Positions 1 through 7,830 of a stretch of 64,000 bases of DNA are shown in pieces. Location of the stretch: contig MIAY01000028.1 in assembly GCA_001829315.1 (NCBI GenBank), positions 39,038 through 103,037 of the forward strand, in the 5' to 3' direction. Source of the DNA: Spirochaetes bacterium GWE1_32_154 (GTDB lineage Bacteria; Spirochaetota; GWE2-31-10). The notes beneath the pieces were generated by a model. It ran no database searches. It was not told the origin of the DNA and saw only the letters and a list, made by a program, of their open reading frames with translations. Every line of letters starts with the position of its first letter. The first letter of the stretch is position 1. The translations under genes and the position numbers were made by a program.

Positions 1-286
1 AAGCATTCATTCTACAATTAAAATACCTTCCTTGAAGATTTAAGGATGCTGTATTTTTTATTAAATCAATATTCGTTGTATAATTACTTTTTGAAATATT
101 ATGTATGCGGAAATTATAATCTTTAACTATTTTATTCCAGGTAATTAAGGTTTCTGAATCAATATATTTTTCTAAAAGCTTATTAACTTTCCGGTAATTA
201 TAATTATTAATTATTCTAATATCCTGTGAATGAAGTGAATTTGCTGAAATTAAGAAAACTAATATAAAAATTAAATTTCTAATCAC
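1..286 (-). CDS. Secreted protein of unknown function, 3' end outside window
   Basis: The minus-strand frame opens at a GTG at 284-286, preceded by GGAG eight bases upstream, and stays open to the window edge, so about 95 N-terminal residues are visible. The first 20 residues form a signal peptide (basic start, then a hydrophobic FILVFLI stretch) with a likely cleavage after SLHS. The visible mature part is Asn-, Lys- and Tyr-rich and matches no family I recognise. The only upstream ATG runs into a stop after two codons, which favours the GTG start. Export is supported by the sequence; function is unknown. Confidence 0.55.
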   Translation of the reverse strand, partial: MIRNLIFILVFLISANSLHSQDIRIINNYNYRKVNKLLEKYIDSETLITWNKIVKDYNFRIHNISKSNYTTNIDLIKNTASLNLQGRYFNCRMNA

Positions 287-312
287 TTTATTACTCCATA
301 TTACCATTTTAT

Positions 313-1062
313 TTATATATAAAAAGAGACTAATTCTCCACTCCACTCTTCTTGTTGTTTCGTCAGAAGAAGCAAACACTCATCTTTATCATTAGCAGTA
401 ATAATTATTTTTCCATCTTTATTCCATGCAGAGCTATTCCCCCCGGATTGAATACCAAAACATTTTCCACTATAGTTTGACATCATGACAGGAATTGAAA
501 ATGACCTCGATATATAACTTAATCTTTGTAATCCGGAATTAATTCCTGCTTTAGAATAAAAAATACTTGGCATATATAATGTTGAGTTACTTAAAACAGC
601 ATCTTCAATATGTTTATCTTTTTCAATATCATAACAAATTGCACATGATATTTTTTCGCCTTTTAAATTAATTTTATAATCAAAATCATTATGACTATTA
701 AAATACAACTCTTCGCCTTCATGCAAATATTTCTTTATATAAATCTCAACATCTTGATTGGGAAAAATTATAAATGAACCAATATACTGCTTTTCATCTA
801 TTTTTAAAGGGGCTCCGGTAACAATAATTTGATTATACTTTTCAGACAATACTTTCAAAATATCTAATCTCGAATCATTAATTTCAAATACCAGTTTATG
901 TGCATTTTTAGTTTCATAACCGGTTAATGACATTTCTGGAAATAGAATTATATCTGAATGATGTTTTGATGCTAATTCAATAAATTCAATGTGTTTTTGA
1001 ATATTTCTTTTTGTATTATTTCTAAAACTTTTAATTTGAGCAATAGCAATTTTGATTTCCAT
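313..1062 (-). CDS. Carbon-nitrogen hydrolase (nitrilase superfamily)
   Basis: The 249-residue protein has the Glu-Lys-Cys triad of the nitrilase superfamily. The Glu is in FPEMSLTGY (E43), the Lys is around residue 111 in the KKYLHEGEE segment, and the nucleophilic Cys is in ICYD (C143). Members hydrolyse amides or nitriles in the cytoplasm. The length suits the omega-amidase/NIT branch, but the substrate cannot be read from the sequence. AAGGA lies seven bases before the ATG. The gene appears to stand alone: a palindromic repeat lies upstream and a separately started gene downstream. Confidence 0.85.
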   Translation of the reverse strand: MEIKIAIAQIKSFRNNTKRNIQKHIEFIELASKHHSDIILFPEMSLTGYETKNAHKLVFEINDSRLDILKVLSEKYNQIIVTGAPLKIDEKQYIGSFIIFPNQDVEIYIKKYLHEGEELYFNSHNDFDYKINLKGEKISCAICYDIEKDKHIEDAVLSNSTLYMPSIFYSKAGINSGLQRLSYISRSFSIPVMMSNYSGKCFGIQSGGNSSAWNKDGKIIITANDKDECLLLLTKQQEEWSGELVSFYI

Positions 1063-1102
1063 TACAAAGTCCTTATTTTTATTTTAGAAATAAATTATTT
1101 TA

Positions 1103-1298
1103 TAGAGCTTCTTGCAAAAATACTCTTTTTATCTCGAATTTTTGCAAGAAGCTACCTTTAACGCAATATAATTAAAAAATAAAATTATTATTGCAAGAGC
1201 TTCTTGTAATAATAATTTTATTTTTTAATTTTTGCATGAGGCTTCTTATAATACAGTTCAATTGCGTAATGGAGGAAGCATAAAGAAAGTACCCTTTT
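1103..1298 (+). repeat. Composite palindromic repeat with a nested second palindrome
   Basis: Positions 1103-1155 form a hairpin whose arms read AGCTTCTTGCAAAAAT and its complement. A second, longer palindrome occupies 1171-1229, with about 27-base arms around AGCTT. It is followed by a GAGGCTTCTT half-site at 1238-1246. The segment 1272-1297 (GGAAGCATAAAGAAAGTACC and following T's) matches the outer part of the reverse-oriented copy at 42830-42936. The 1171-1250 stretch is absent from that copy. The simplest reading is one repeat inserted into another. There are no coding features here. A terminator role for the flanking minus-strand genes is possible. Confidence 0.75.
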
Positions 1299-1299
1299 C

Positions 1300-1596
1300 T
1301 CATTCCTGAACCGAAGATACTGTATAATTAATTTCAATTGCTTCAAGATAACCGACTGATAGATAATGAGCTTCACTATATAACCCGTCTTTTTCACGTA
1401 TTGTAAATTCTATTTCACCGGGATAGACTTCAAATACTGTGCTTTTTTTACTGCTGATTACTAAGGTATTCATAAAGCTTTTCGATTCAACTATAATTGT
1501 TGCTTTTGATGAATTGATAATTTTTACTACTGACGGAGTAAGTAATGTGCAGGAAGTATTTATTAATAGTAGTAAATAGAATGTCAATTTTTTCAT
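1300..1596 (-). CDS. Small lipoprotein of unknown function
   Basis: The 98-residue protein starts with MKK and a hydrophobic segment ending in NTSC. This is a relaxed lipobox with the lipidated Cys at residue 16, so it is probably exported and membrane-anchored. The mature part of about 80 residues looks beta-rich, with alternating Val and Ile and a PGEIEFTIRE segment of the kind seen in PEGA-like modules. That resemblance is only suggestive. GAGGAG precedes the start. The stop lies at the edge of the composite repeat, which may supply its terminator. Confidence 0.6.
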   Translation of the reverse strand: MKKLTFYLLLLINTSCTLLTPSVVKIINSSKATIIVESKSFMNTLVISSKKSTVFEVYPGEIEFTIREKDGLYSEAHYLSVGYLEAIEINYTVSSVQE

Positions 1597-1694
1597 TTTT
1601 TTCTCCTCGTATTATTTAAGTAAAAAAAGTGATTTTTCAATAGAAAATTCACTAATAAAATAGTAGATTTATAAAAATAGGTATGGAGGATTGT

Positions 1695-2300
1695 GTGTTA
1701 ATAGATTTGCATAATCATACAAATAAATATTCACCCTGTTCGGTAATAAGCCCGGAAGATTTAATTGATATTTATGTTAAAAACGGTATTGACGGAGTTT
1801 GTATAACTGAACATAATATTGTCTGGTCTGTTGAAGAACAGTTATTAATCAAAAAACGATATGAAGGAAAAATAAAGATTTTTTTTGGATATGAAATTGA
1901 TACTGATTTCGGTCATGTTCTTGTTTTTTCTGCAAAGGCACCTGATATTAAAAGTAAAATTCCAATTCCGCTTAATAAACTGAATACTTTTTTTCCTGTT
2001 AAAACAAGTGCTTTTATTTGGGCACATCCATATCGATGGAGTAGTTATCATGAATCACATTTGACAAAATTATCAGATTTTGATGCTATTGAGCTCTATA
2101 ATGGAAATCTTGGTTTGGAGCGAATTAAGTATACATATGACAATTTGAGAAAAAATTATGTACGATTTACCGGTGGTAGTGATACTCATGCAGTTTCAAT
2201 GGCTTGTAAATATGGAACTAAGTTTGATGATGAAATTTCAACAAATGATGAACTGATAAAAGCAATTAAATTCGGGAATTTTAAACCGGTTGAATATTAG
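1695..2300 (+). CDS. PHP-domain metal-dependent phosphoesterase
   Basis: The LHNHT motif followed by SPCS, then ITEHN, an internal GYEI, AHPYR and a late GGSDTHA are the ordered metal-binding motifs of the PHP family. These enzymes act on phosphoester or nucleotide substrates such as histidinol phosphate or 3',5'-bisnucleotides. About 201 residues is a bare PHP domain. An upstream ATG at 1683 is in frame, but a GGAGG at 1685-1689 overlaps it and sits five bases before the GTG at 1695, so GTG is the likelier start. Family assignment is firm; the substrate is unknown. Confidence 0.8.
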   Translation: MLIDLHNHTNKYSPCSVISPEDLIDIYVKNGIDGVCITEHNIVWSVEEQLLIKKRYEGKIKIFFGYEIDTDFGHVLVFSAKAPDIKSKIPIPLNKLNTFFPVKTSAFIWAHPYRWSSYHESHLTKLSDFDAIELYNGNLGLERIKYTYDNLRKNYVRFTGGSDTHAVSMACKYGTKFDDEISTNDELIKAIKFGNFKPVEY

Positions 2301-2344
2301 TCATTTTGTAATCGTAAATAAAATTAAATAATTTCGTGTTTATG

Positions 2345-2373
2345 TTGACATTTAAGATGATATATTGGATATT
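2345..2373 (+). promoter_or_regulatory. Sigma-70-like promoter for citrate synthase
   Basis: A perfect TTGACA at 2345-2350 is followed after 17 bases by GATATT, a four-of-six match to the -10 consensus. It lies about 40 bases before the start codon at 2411. It falls inside the upstream in-frame extension, which argues against translation beginning there. Confidence 0.5.
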
Positions 2374-2410
2374 CTTTAACCAAATAAAATACATTCAATT
2401 GGAGATTCAT

Positions 2411-3724
2411 ATGAATGAAAATGAAGACAGTGTAGAATTACGATATAAAGATCATGTTAAACAATTGAAAATAATTCAAGGTACAGATGGTAATAAAGCT
2501 GTTGACATTAGTAATCTAAAACAAGAGACAGGTTTTATTACTTATGATCCTGGTTACCAGAATACAAGTGCATATAAAAGTGGTATTTCTTTTGTTGATG
2601 GTGAAAAAGGGATTTTACGATATAGAGGGATTCCAATTGAGGAGCTTGCAACGAAGTCAACTTTTGTTGAGACGGCATATTTATTAATATATGGGAATTT
2701 ACCCGAAAAAAAAGAACTTCATACATTTTCACGACACCTTAATGAATATTCACTTCTACATGAAGATATGGTTCATTTCTTTCATAATATTCCTCAACAT
2801 GCCCATCCTATGGCAACTTTGTCTATGATGGTGAATGGTTTATCAATTTTTTATAAAGATGCTTTTGATCTTGAAGGTGAATTCACCGGTAAAGAACCTC
2901 TTGATATTACAATAGCACGATTAATTAGTATAATAAGAACAATTGCTGCGTTTTCGTATAAAAAATATAAAGGTGAACCTTTTGTTTATCCGAGACCTGA
3001 TTTAAAATATTGTGCTAATTTTTTAAATATGATGTTTTCAAATCCTGTAAATCCTTACGAAATTGCAGATGAAGATGTGAAATTACTTAATATTTTATTA
3101 ACTGTTCACGCAGATCATGAACAAAATTGTTCTACATCGACAGTGAAACTGGTAGGGTCAAGCAGGGTTAATTTATACGCTTCAATATGTTCGGGTATTT
3201 GTGCTTTGTGGGGGCCTCTTCATGGCGGGGCTAATCAAAAAGTGATTGAAATGCTATATAATATAAAACGCGATAATTTAACAATTAAAGATGTTTTAGA
3301 AAAAGCAAAACGAAAAAGTGAACCGTATCGTTTGATGGGGGTTGGACATAGAGTTTATAAAACATTTGATCCGAGAGCAAAAATACTTAAAGATATATGT
3401 GCTACAAGGTTGACAAACGATAGGAGATTGGATCCCTATTTTGAGATAGCATTGGAACTCGAGCATTCTATATTAAAGGATGATTATTTTATAGAAAGAA
3501 ATTTATATCCAAATGTTGATTTCTATAGTGGTTTGTTATACCGGTCTTTAGGTATTCCTACTAATATGTTTACCGTTATGTTTGCTATAGGAAGAATTCC
3601 CGGTTGGATTGCTCAGTGGAAGGAAATGCGTGACAGCACTTCAAAAATTGGTCGCCCGCGACAGGTTTATGTTGGCAATAATCTTGATCATTATGTTCCG
3701 TTGGATTTAAGAGGTCAAAAGTGA
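2411..3724 (+). CDS. gltA: Citrate synthase
   Basis: This cytoplasmic enzyme condenses oxaloacetate and acetyl-CoA to citrate. All the type I signatures are present: GPLHGGANQ (catalytic His near residue 270), VGHRVYKTFDPRA (His near 311) and NVDFYSG (catalytic Asp near 368), followed by FAIGRIPGWIAQW. From the ATG at 2411, preceded by GGAG at six bases, the protein is 437 aa, close to the usual length. The frame opens earlier, at 2336, but those 25 residues are hydrophobic, unlike the family, and overlap a promoter-like sequence. No other TCA-cycle gene is nearby. The dinB gene follows after about 20 bases. Confidence 0.93.
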   Translation: MNENEDSVELRYKDHVKQLKIIQGTDGNKAVDISNLKQETGFITYDPGYQNTSAYKSGISFVDGEKGILRYRGIPIEELATKSTFVETAYLLIYGNLPEKKELHTFSRHLNEYSLLHEDMVHFFHNIPQHAHPMATLSMMVNGLSIFYKDAFDLEGEFTGKEPLDITIARLISIIRTIAAFSYKKYKGEPFVYPRPDLKYCANFLNMMFSNPVNPYEIADEDVKLLNILLTVHADHEQNCSTSTVKLVGSSRVNLYASICSGICALWGPLHGGANQKVIEMLYNIKRDNLTIKDVLEKAKRKSEPYRLMGVGHRVYKTFDPRAKILKDICATRLTNDRRLDPYFEIALELEHSILKDDYFIERNLYPNVDFYSGLLYRSLGIPTNMFTVMFAIGRIPGWIAQWKEMRDSTSKIGRPRQVYVGNNLDHYVPLDLRGQK

Positions 3725-3743
3725 TCTGTAATTTATAACTGCA

Positions 3744-4790
3744 ATGCCTATAAGAAAAATAATTCATATTGATATGGATGCTTTTTATGCCAGTGTTGAG
3801 CAAAGAGATAATCCTTCGTTAAGAGGGAAACCTATTGCTATTGGAAGACCGGCTGAAGAGCGTGGTGTTATTGCAACAGCAAGTTATGAGGCAAGAGTAT
3901 TTGGTGTGAAGTCGGCATTAAGTACTGCAGAAGCGTTCCGTTTGTGTTCCGGTTTGATATTAGTACAGCCGGATTTTACTAAATATGAAGCAATATCAAT
4001 TGAGCTATACAAAATATATCAGAATTGGACTGATATTATTGAAACTGTTGCTCTTGATGAGTGTTATTTAGATGTTTCACATCACAGATCTGCTACAATT
4101 ATTGCTCATGAAATAAAAAAAAGAATTAAAGACCAGCTTCAATTAACAGCATCAGCAGGTGTTTCTGTTAATAAACTTTTAGCAAAGATTGCATCTGATA
4201 TTAATAAACCGGATGGAATTTGTGTTGTTGAGCCTGGTATAGTTTCTGAATTTATCAAAAAAGTTCCTGTTAAAGATATAAATGGTGTTGGCAGTGAAAC
4301 TATGAAAAAAATTTACTCATTACATCTTGGTTCTACATGTAATGATTTACAAGTATTACCACTTATAAAAATGATTGAATATTTTGGTTCTTTTGGTGAA
4401 AAGTTATATTATTATGTAAGAGGAATTGATGATCGGCCAGTTTTTTCTGATCGTGAGTCAAAATCAATAGGGACTGAAACTACATTTCAAGTTGATATGT
4501 ACGATTTAAAAAAATTGCATGAAATAATTAATGAACAGTTACGTGAAGTGGTTTCCCGTGGTATTGAAAAATCGCTGAAATGGCGTACTGTTACATTAAA
4601 AATAAAATATAAAAATTTTAAACAAATTACCAGAAGTAAGTCATTTGACTATTTTGATGATGATTTTTCACTGTTTTCAGATGAAATATGCTTATTATTA
4701 AAAGAAATTGATATTACACAGGGAGTTCGATTATCCGGTGTCACAATATCAAATTTTGTGCATAAAGAGGATGAGCATTATTTATTTTAA
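3744..4790 (+). CDS. dinB: DNA polymerase IV (Y-family)
   Basis: An error-prone Y-family polymerase for translesion synthesis. The N-terminal IDMDAFYASVEQR supplies the first metal-binding Asp (D10), and ALDECYLDVS near residues 102-111 supplies the Asp-Glu pair. Next come the thumb motif LAKIASDINKPDG, a helix-hairpin-helix-type segment around GVGSETMKKI and a little-finger domain. At 348 aa it is full length. It begins 20 bases after gltA and has no obvious Shine-Dalgarno sequence, so it may be translated from the gltA message. The C-terminus lacks a clear beta-clamp-binding peptide, although LFSDE-type sequence occurs near residue 310. Confidence 0.92.
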   Translation: MPIRKIIHIDMDAFYASVEQRDNPSLRGKPIAIGRPAEERGVIATASYEARVFGVKSALSTAEAFRLCSGLILVQPDFTKYEAISIELYKIYQNWTDIIETVALDECYLDVSHHRSATIIAHEIKKRIKDQLQLTASAGVSVNKLLAKIASDINKPDGICVVEPGIVSEFIKKVPVKDINGVGSETMKKIYSLHLGSTCNDLQVLPLIKMIEYFGSFGEKLYYYVRGIDDRPVFSDRESKSIGTETTFQVDMYDLKKLHEIINEQLREVVSRGIEKSLKWRTVTLKIKYKNFKQITRSKSFDYFDDDFSLFSDEICLLLKEIDITQGVRLSGVTISNFVHKEDEHYLF

Positions 4791-4864
4791 TAATATACTC
4801 TATCCGATTTATAAAAAATGTATTATACTACTAAAGAATAGAATCATAATGGAGCGCTAAACGC

Positions 4865-5077
4865 ATGGAAGATAAAAATATTAAATTTGATTTAATTGAT
4901 AATAACTTTAAAAGGGCTGCTATGAATATTGCCCAGAATATTCATGGCGATATTGAAAAAACAAAATTCAGAGATGAATTTGTTCGTGTACTCGATTCTG
5001 CTTTGCATAATTTTTCGGAATTAAAGAAAAATTATGAGAAGGAAAGAGACGAAAGTAATGTGACTAAAAAAATATAA
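4865..5077 (+). CDS. Small helical protein of unknown function
   Basis: This 70-residue charged protein is predicted helical throughout, with no signal peptide or membrane segment. The Shine-Dalgarno sequence GGAG is ten bases before the ATG. A palindromic repeat follows at 5094 and may terminate it. I do not recognise the family. The clean ribosome-binding site and codon use like its neighbours are the reasons to call it a gene. Confidence 0.5.
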   Translation: MEDKNIKFDLIDNNFKRAAMNIAQNIHGDIEKTKFRDEFVRVLDSALHNFSELKKNYEKERDESNVTKKI

Positions 5078-5093
5078 TCTTTTATATGTAAAT

Positions 5094-5141
5094 GGAGCTT
5101 TTTGCAAAAATATTTTTTAATTTCGAATTTTTGCAAAAGTT
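5094..5141. repeat. Palindromic repeat, TTGCAAAAAT family
   Basis: The arms GGAGCTTTTTGCAAAAAT and AATTTTTGCAAAAGTTTT surround an AT-rich centre containing TTTCG. This is a degenerate copy of the family also seen at 1103, 42883, 46301 and 60155. It lies between convergent genes, where it could act as a two-way terminator. Confidence 0.65.
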
Positions 5142-5146
5142 TTGTC

Positions 5147-5494
5147 TTAAAGTGTCTCTAATTTATCAATAACTGAATGAAAGCGTTTGTTAACTTTTTG
5201 TGAAAGTTCATCTAATCTGATGATCGTTTCGTTGAATTCATTATTAAGTAAAATAATATCTTCTTTGTCATCAGCTAATAAATCAGGTAGTTTTTCCAGT
5301 GAAAATGACATAATATCTATAGAATTTCTTGTCCCGAAATATTGAACTGAAAGTTTTGATATCATATCTTCAGCTGTCAGATTAGTTTTTAATTCATTAT
5401 TTGATATTTTTGCCATTTCTGAAATGAGTTGATATAATTTTACCGGTAGTTCAATGCTAACTTCCATAACATCATTATTTGGATTATTATTCAT
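5147..5494 (-). CDS. Small protein, possible ribbon-helix-helix N-terminus
   Basis: AGAGGT lies before the ATG at 5492-5494, so the 115-residue form is preferred over the longer frame opening at 5542. Residues 10-30 (MEVSIELPVKLYQLISEMA) have the short strand plus helix pattern of CopG/MetJ-type DNA-binding proteins. The rest is helical, with heptad-like spacing near residues 75-115. I cannot name the family. It is convergent with the 70-residue gene and divergent from the phasin-like gene. Confidence 0.5.
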   Translation of the reverse strand: MNNNPNNDVMEVSIELPVKLYQLISEMAKISNNELKTNLTAEDMISKLSVQYFGTRNSIDIMSFSLEKLPDLLADDKEDIILLNNEFNETIIRLDELSQKVNKRFHSVIDKLETL

Positions 5495-5634
5495 AGTTAC
5501 CTCTTTTTGATTTGTTTTACAATAATTCATAAATAATTGCAATGCATTAGATTTTTTACTTCAGTTTTTTTTAAATGATTTGCTTTTTACTTGTTTCCGT
5601 ATTATACTTTTCTAATATAGACAGGAGGCGTAGT

Positions 5635-5952
5635 ATGAATAATATATTTAAGGATATGGCAATTCTTCTTTTTTCTGCAGGTGATGAGATTGAGAAAAAA
5701 GCAGAGGAATTTAAACAGGACAGGGAAGTAAGATACAAAGAGTTTCAGGAAAAGACAAAAGAAAAAAAAGAAGAATTTAAGGCAAAATCTGAAGAATTTA
5801 AAGGTAAATTTGAAGAAGAATTGCATAAGGCAAAAGGAAATATTGAAGCATTTACTGAAAAAATTGGTCTTGCTACAAAAAAAGAAGTCAGCGATCTTGA
5901 AAAGAAAATTGATGATCTTAACCAGAAACTTGATCAATTACTTTCTAAGTAA
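5635..5952 (+). CDS. Phasin-like coiled-coil protein
   Basis: GGAGG precedes the ATG at 5635, giving 105 residues; the frame is open upstream, but that part is unlikely to be translated. Nearly all of it is a Lys/Glu-rich helix of repeated EFK(A/G)K-type units, closing with a TKKEVSDLEKKIDDLNQKL segment. That end strongly resembles the C-terminus of polyhydroxyalkanoate granule-associated phasin-like proteins. It starts just upstream of a UbiB-family gene with a gap of about nine bases and is probably co-transcribed. No PHA synthase is in the window, so a granule role is not established. Confidence 0.65.
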   Translation: MNNIFKDMAILLFSAGDEIEKKAEEFKQDREVRYKEFQEKTKEKKEEFKAKSEEFKGKFEEELHKAKGNIEAFTEKIGLATKKEVSDLEKKIDDLNQKLDQLLSK

Positions 5953-5961
5953 CAGGTGTTA

Positions 5962-7641
5962 ATGAATAAAAAATCATATATAAAAAGATTTATACGTGTA
6001 TTGTTTGTTTTTTTTAAAATATTTTTATCATTTAGAAAAGAATTTATTCTTACAAGAAAAAAAGGTTATAAATATTCACAGTTAAGAATGTTAAAAATAC
6101 ATAAGAAAAATGCGAAACTTCTTTATAATTTAGCAGTTGATTTAGGCGGAGTTATGATTAAACTCTGCCAGTATTTCAGTACGAGAAGAGATATGTTTCC
6201 CGAACCATATATTGAAATATTATCTCCATTACAGGATAATGTTCCTCCGGTATCTTTTCAAGAAATTGAATCCCGGTTAATCGAAGAATATGGTGATTAC
6301 AATAAAATATTTATTGATATAAACAAGGTTCCCCTTGCTGCTGCATCGCTTGGTCAGGTTCACAGAGCAATGTTGCATAATGGTGATAAAGTTGTTCTTA
6401 AAGTGTTAAAACCTATGGCTGAAAGGGTTGTTGACATTGATTTCGCAATATTATTTCATGTTTTTAAGTTATTCGGGAATTTGAAAGCTATTTCTGATAA
6501 AATTGATATTAATCTTATATTAAGTGAATTTATCCGGGTAACCGGAGATGAACTAAATTTTCGCAGAGAGGCATTTGTTTCAAAGTTATTAAAAGAGAAA
6601 TTAGGAAAATTTAATTATTTGAAAATTCCTTATATTTATGAAGAAATTTCAACAGAAAATATTCTTGTCATGGAATTTTGTGAAGGTGTTAAAATATCTG
6701 AATTATCTGATTATGATGCTATTCATTGTGATCCTGTTATTTTAGCTAGAAGGATCGTTGAAATATATTTTGAGCAGTTACTTTTTATCAAAACTATACA
6801 TTTTGACCCTCATCCGGGTAACATTTTAATAAATACAAATAATCAAATTATTCTACTTGATTTTGGTATGTCCGGAGAGATTACCGAAAAAATGAGTGCC
6901 GGAATGAAAGATGGTTTAAAAGCATTTTCTATACGGGATTACAGAAAAATATTGGATATTTTACATGATCTCGGCTTTTTAAGAAAAGGCGTTAATCGCT
7001 ATTCTCTATTGACAGTTATGGAGTATTTCTTCGATGAAATTCTCAATGTTGTCAGGCTTGATAAAGAATCAATTCAAACAGTGGATTTAGGTCCTGTTAT
7101 TGATGATTTAATTGAGATAATATATTCTCAGCCATTTATATTACCTGTTGAGTGGGCATATATTGCACGGACTGCATCTACTTTAGCAGGCATTATTTCG
7201 GGTTTAAACCCTGCCTTTAAGTTTAATGATGAATTTAAACCCTTTGCGGATAAACTTCTTCGTAATAATATTGAAGAGATATTGTCCGGCACCGGCGAAC
7301 AGTTATTAAAAAATATCAAAACAGTCTATTCACTGCCTTCAAGAATGGAATACGTATTAGATACTCTCGATAGAGGGACTCTTAAGTTTAAAGTTGATTT
7401 AACCGAAGTTGATGATAGATTAGATGATCTGAAGAATACTATCGTTCGTTTAGTTGCTATTGGAATTGGTTTTTTTTCGTTAGTAGGTGCATATACAATT
7501 TATTATGTCGGTAGATCGGAAATGTATATCTATTTGTCAATTGTTGGTTTTTCATCATTTTTCTTTTCATGGCTTTATTCTTTAAAACTTAAAGCGTTAA
7601 GAAAAAGAGATTTTATAAAAAAAGCCATATCCGGAAAATAA
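5962..7641 (+). CDS. UbiB/ABC1/ADCK atypical kinase family protein
   Basis: A 559-residue protein-kinase-like ATPase of the UbiB family, usually tied to isoprenoid quinone biosynthesis or lipid homeostasis at the membrane. The Ala-rich nucleotide loop AAASLGQVHRA lies near residues 125-135, with VVLKVLKP next. Catalytic FDPHPGNILI is near 281 and metal-binding LLDFGMSG near 299. Two hydrophobic segments at about 500-545 form the membrane anchor. The ATG at 5962 sits behind AGGTG; a GTG six bases upstream is also possible. The neighbouring phasin-like gene suggests a lipid or granule-surface context. Confidence 0.85.
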   Translation: MNKKSYIKRFIRVLFVFFKIFLSFRKEFILTRKKGYKYSQLRMLKIHKKNAKLLYNLAVDLGGVMIKLCQYFSTRRDMFPEPYIEILSPLQDNVPPVSFQEIESRLIEEYGDYNKIFIDINKVPLAAASLGQVHRAMLHNGDKVVLKVLKPMAERVVDIDFAILFHVFKLFGNLKAISDKIDINLILSEFIRVTGDELNFRREAFVSKLLKEKLGKFNYLKIPYIYEEISTENILVMEFCEGVKISELSDYDAIHCDPVILARRIVEIYFEQLLFIKTIHFDPHPGNILINTNNQIILLDFGMSGEITEKMSAGMKDGLKAFSIRDYRKILDILHDLGFLRKGVNRYSLLTVMEYFFDEILNVVRLDKESIQTVDLGPVIDDLIEIIYSQPFILPVEWAYIARTASTLAGIISGLNPAFKFNDEFKPFADKLLRNNIEEILSGTGEQLLKNIKTVYSLPSRMEYVLDTLDRGTLKFKVDLTEVDDRLDDLKNTIVRLVAIGIGFFSLVGAYTIYYVGRSEMYIYLSIVGFSSFFFSWLYSLKLKALRKRDFIKKAISGK

Positions 7642-7771
7642 AAATGTTTTCAGAGTTATGTGAAAAAATATGGTTATAGAGATTTTTTTATATAATTTTT
7701 TTTTGATTCTTTTTGTATTTTTTTTTAAATTTTAAAAAAAATATAGTTTTTAAAGTTTATTCAAATACTTG

Positions 7772-7799
7772 TTGACTTACAATAGTTAAATTTTATACA
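7772..7799 (+). promoter_or_regulatory. Promoter for the 2092-aa surface protein
   Basis: TTGACT and TATACA are separated by 16 bases, 32 bases before the ATG, which itself follows AAAGGGG. The 130 bases upstream (7642-7771) are extremely AT-rich with T-tracts, UP-element-like, and hold no gene. Confidence 0.5.
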
Positions 7800-7830
7800 A
7801 TCAAAAATAGAATGAAAAAAAGGGGAAATC

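Noticed and set aside
2336..2410. N-terminal extension of citrate synthase
   Set aside because: It lacks a ribosome-binding site, overlaps a promoter-like sequence and is hydrophobic, unlike the family.
5602..5937. 111-codon minus-strand ORF rich in Phe
   Set aside because: It is the antisense shadow of the Lys/Glu-rich phasin-like gene.
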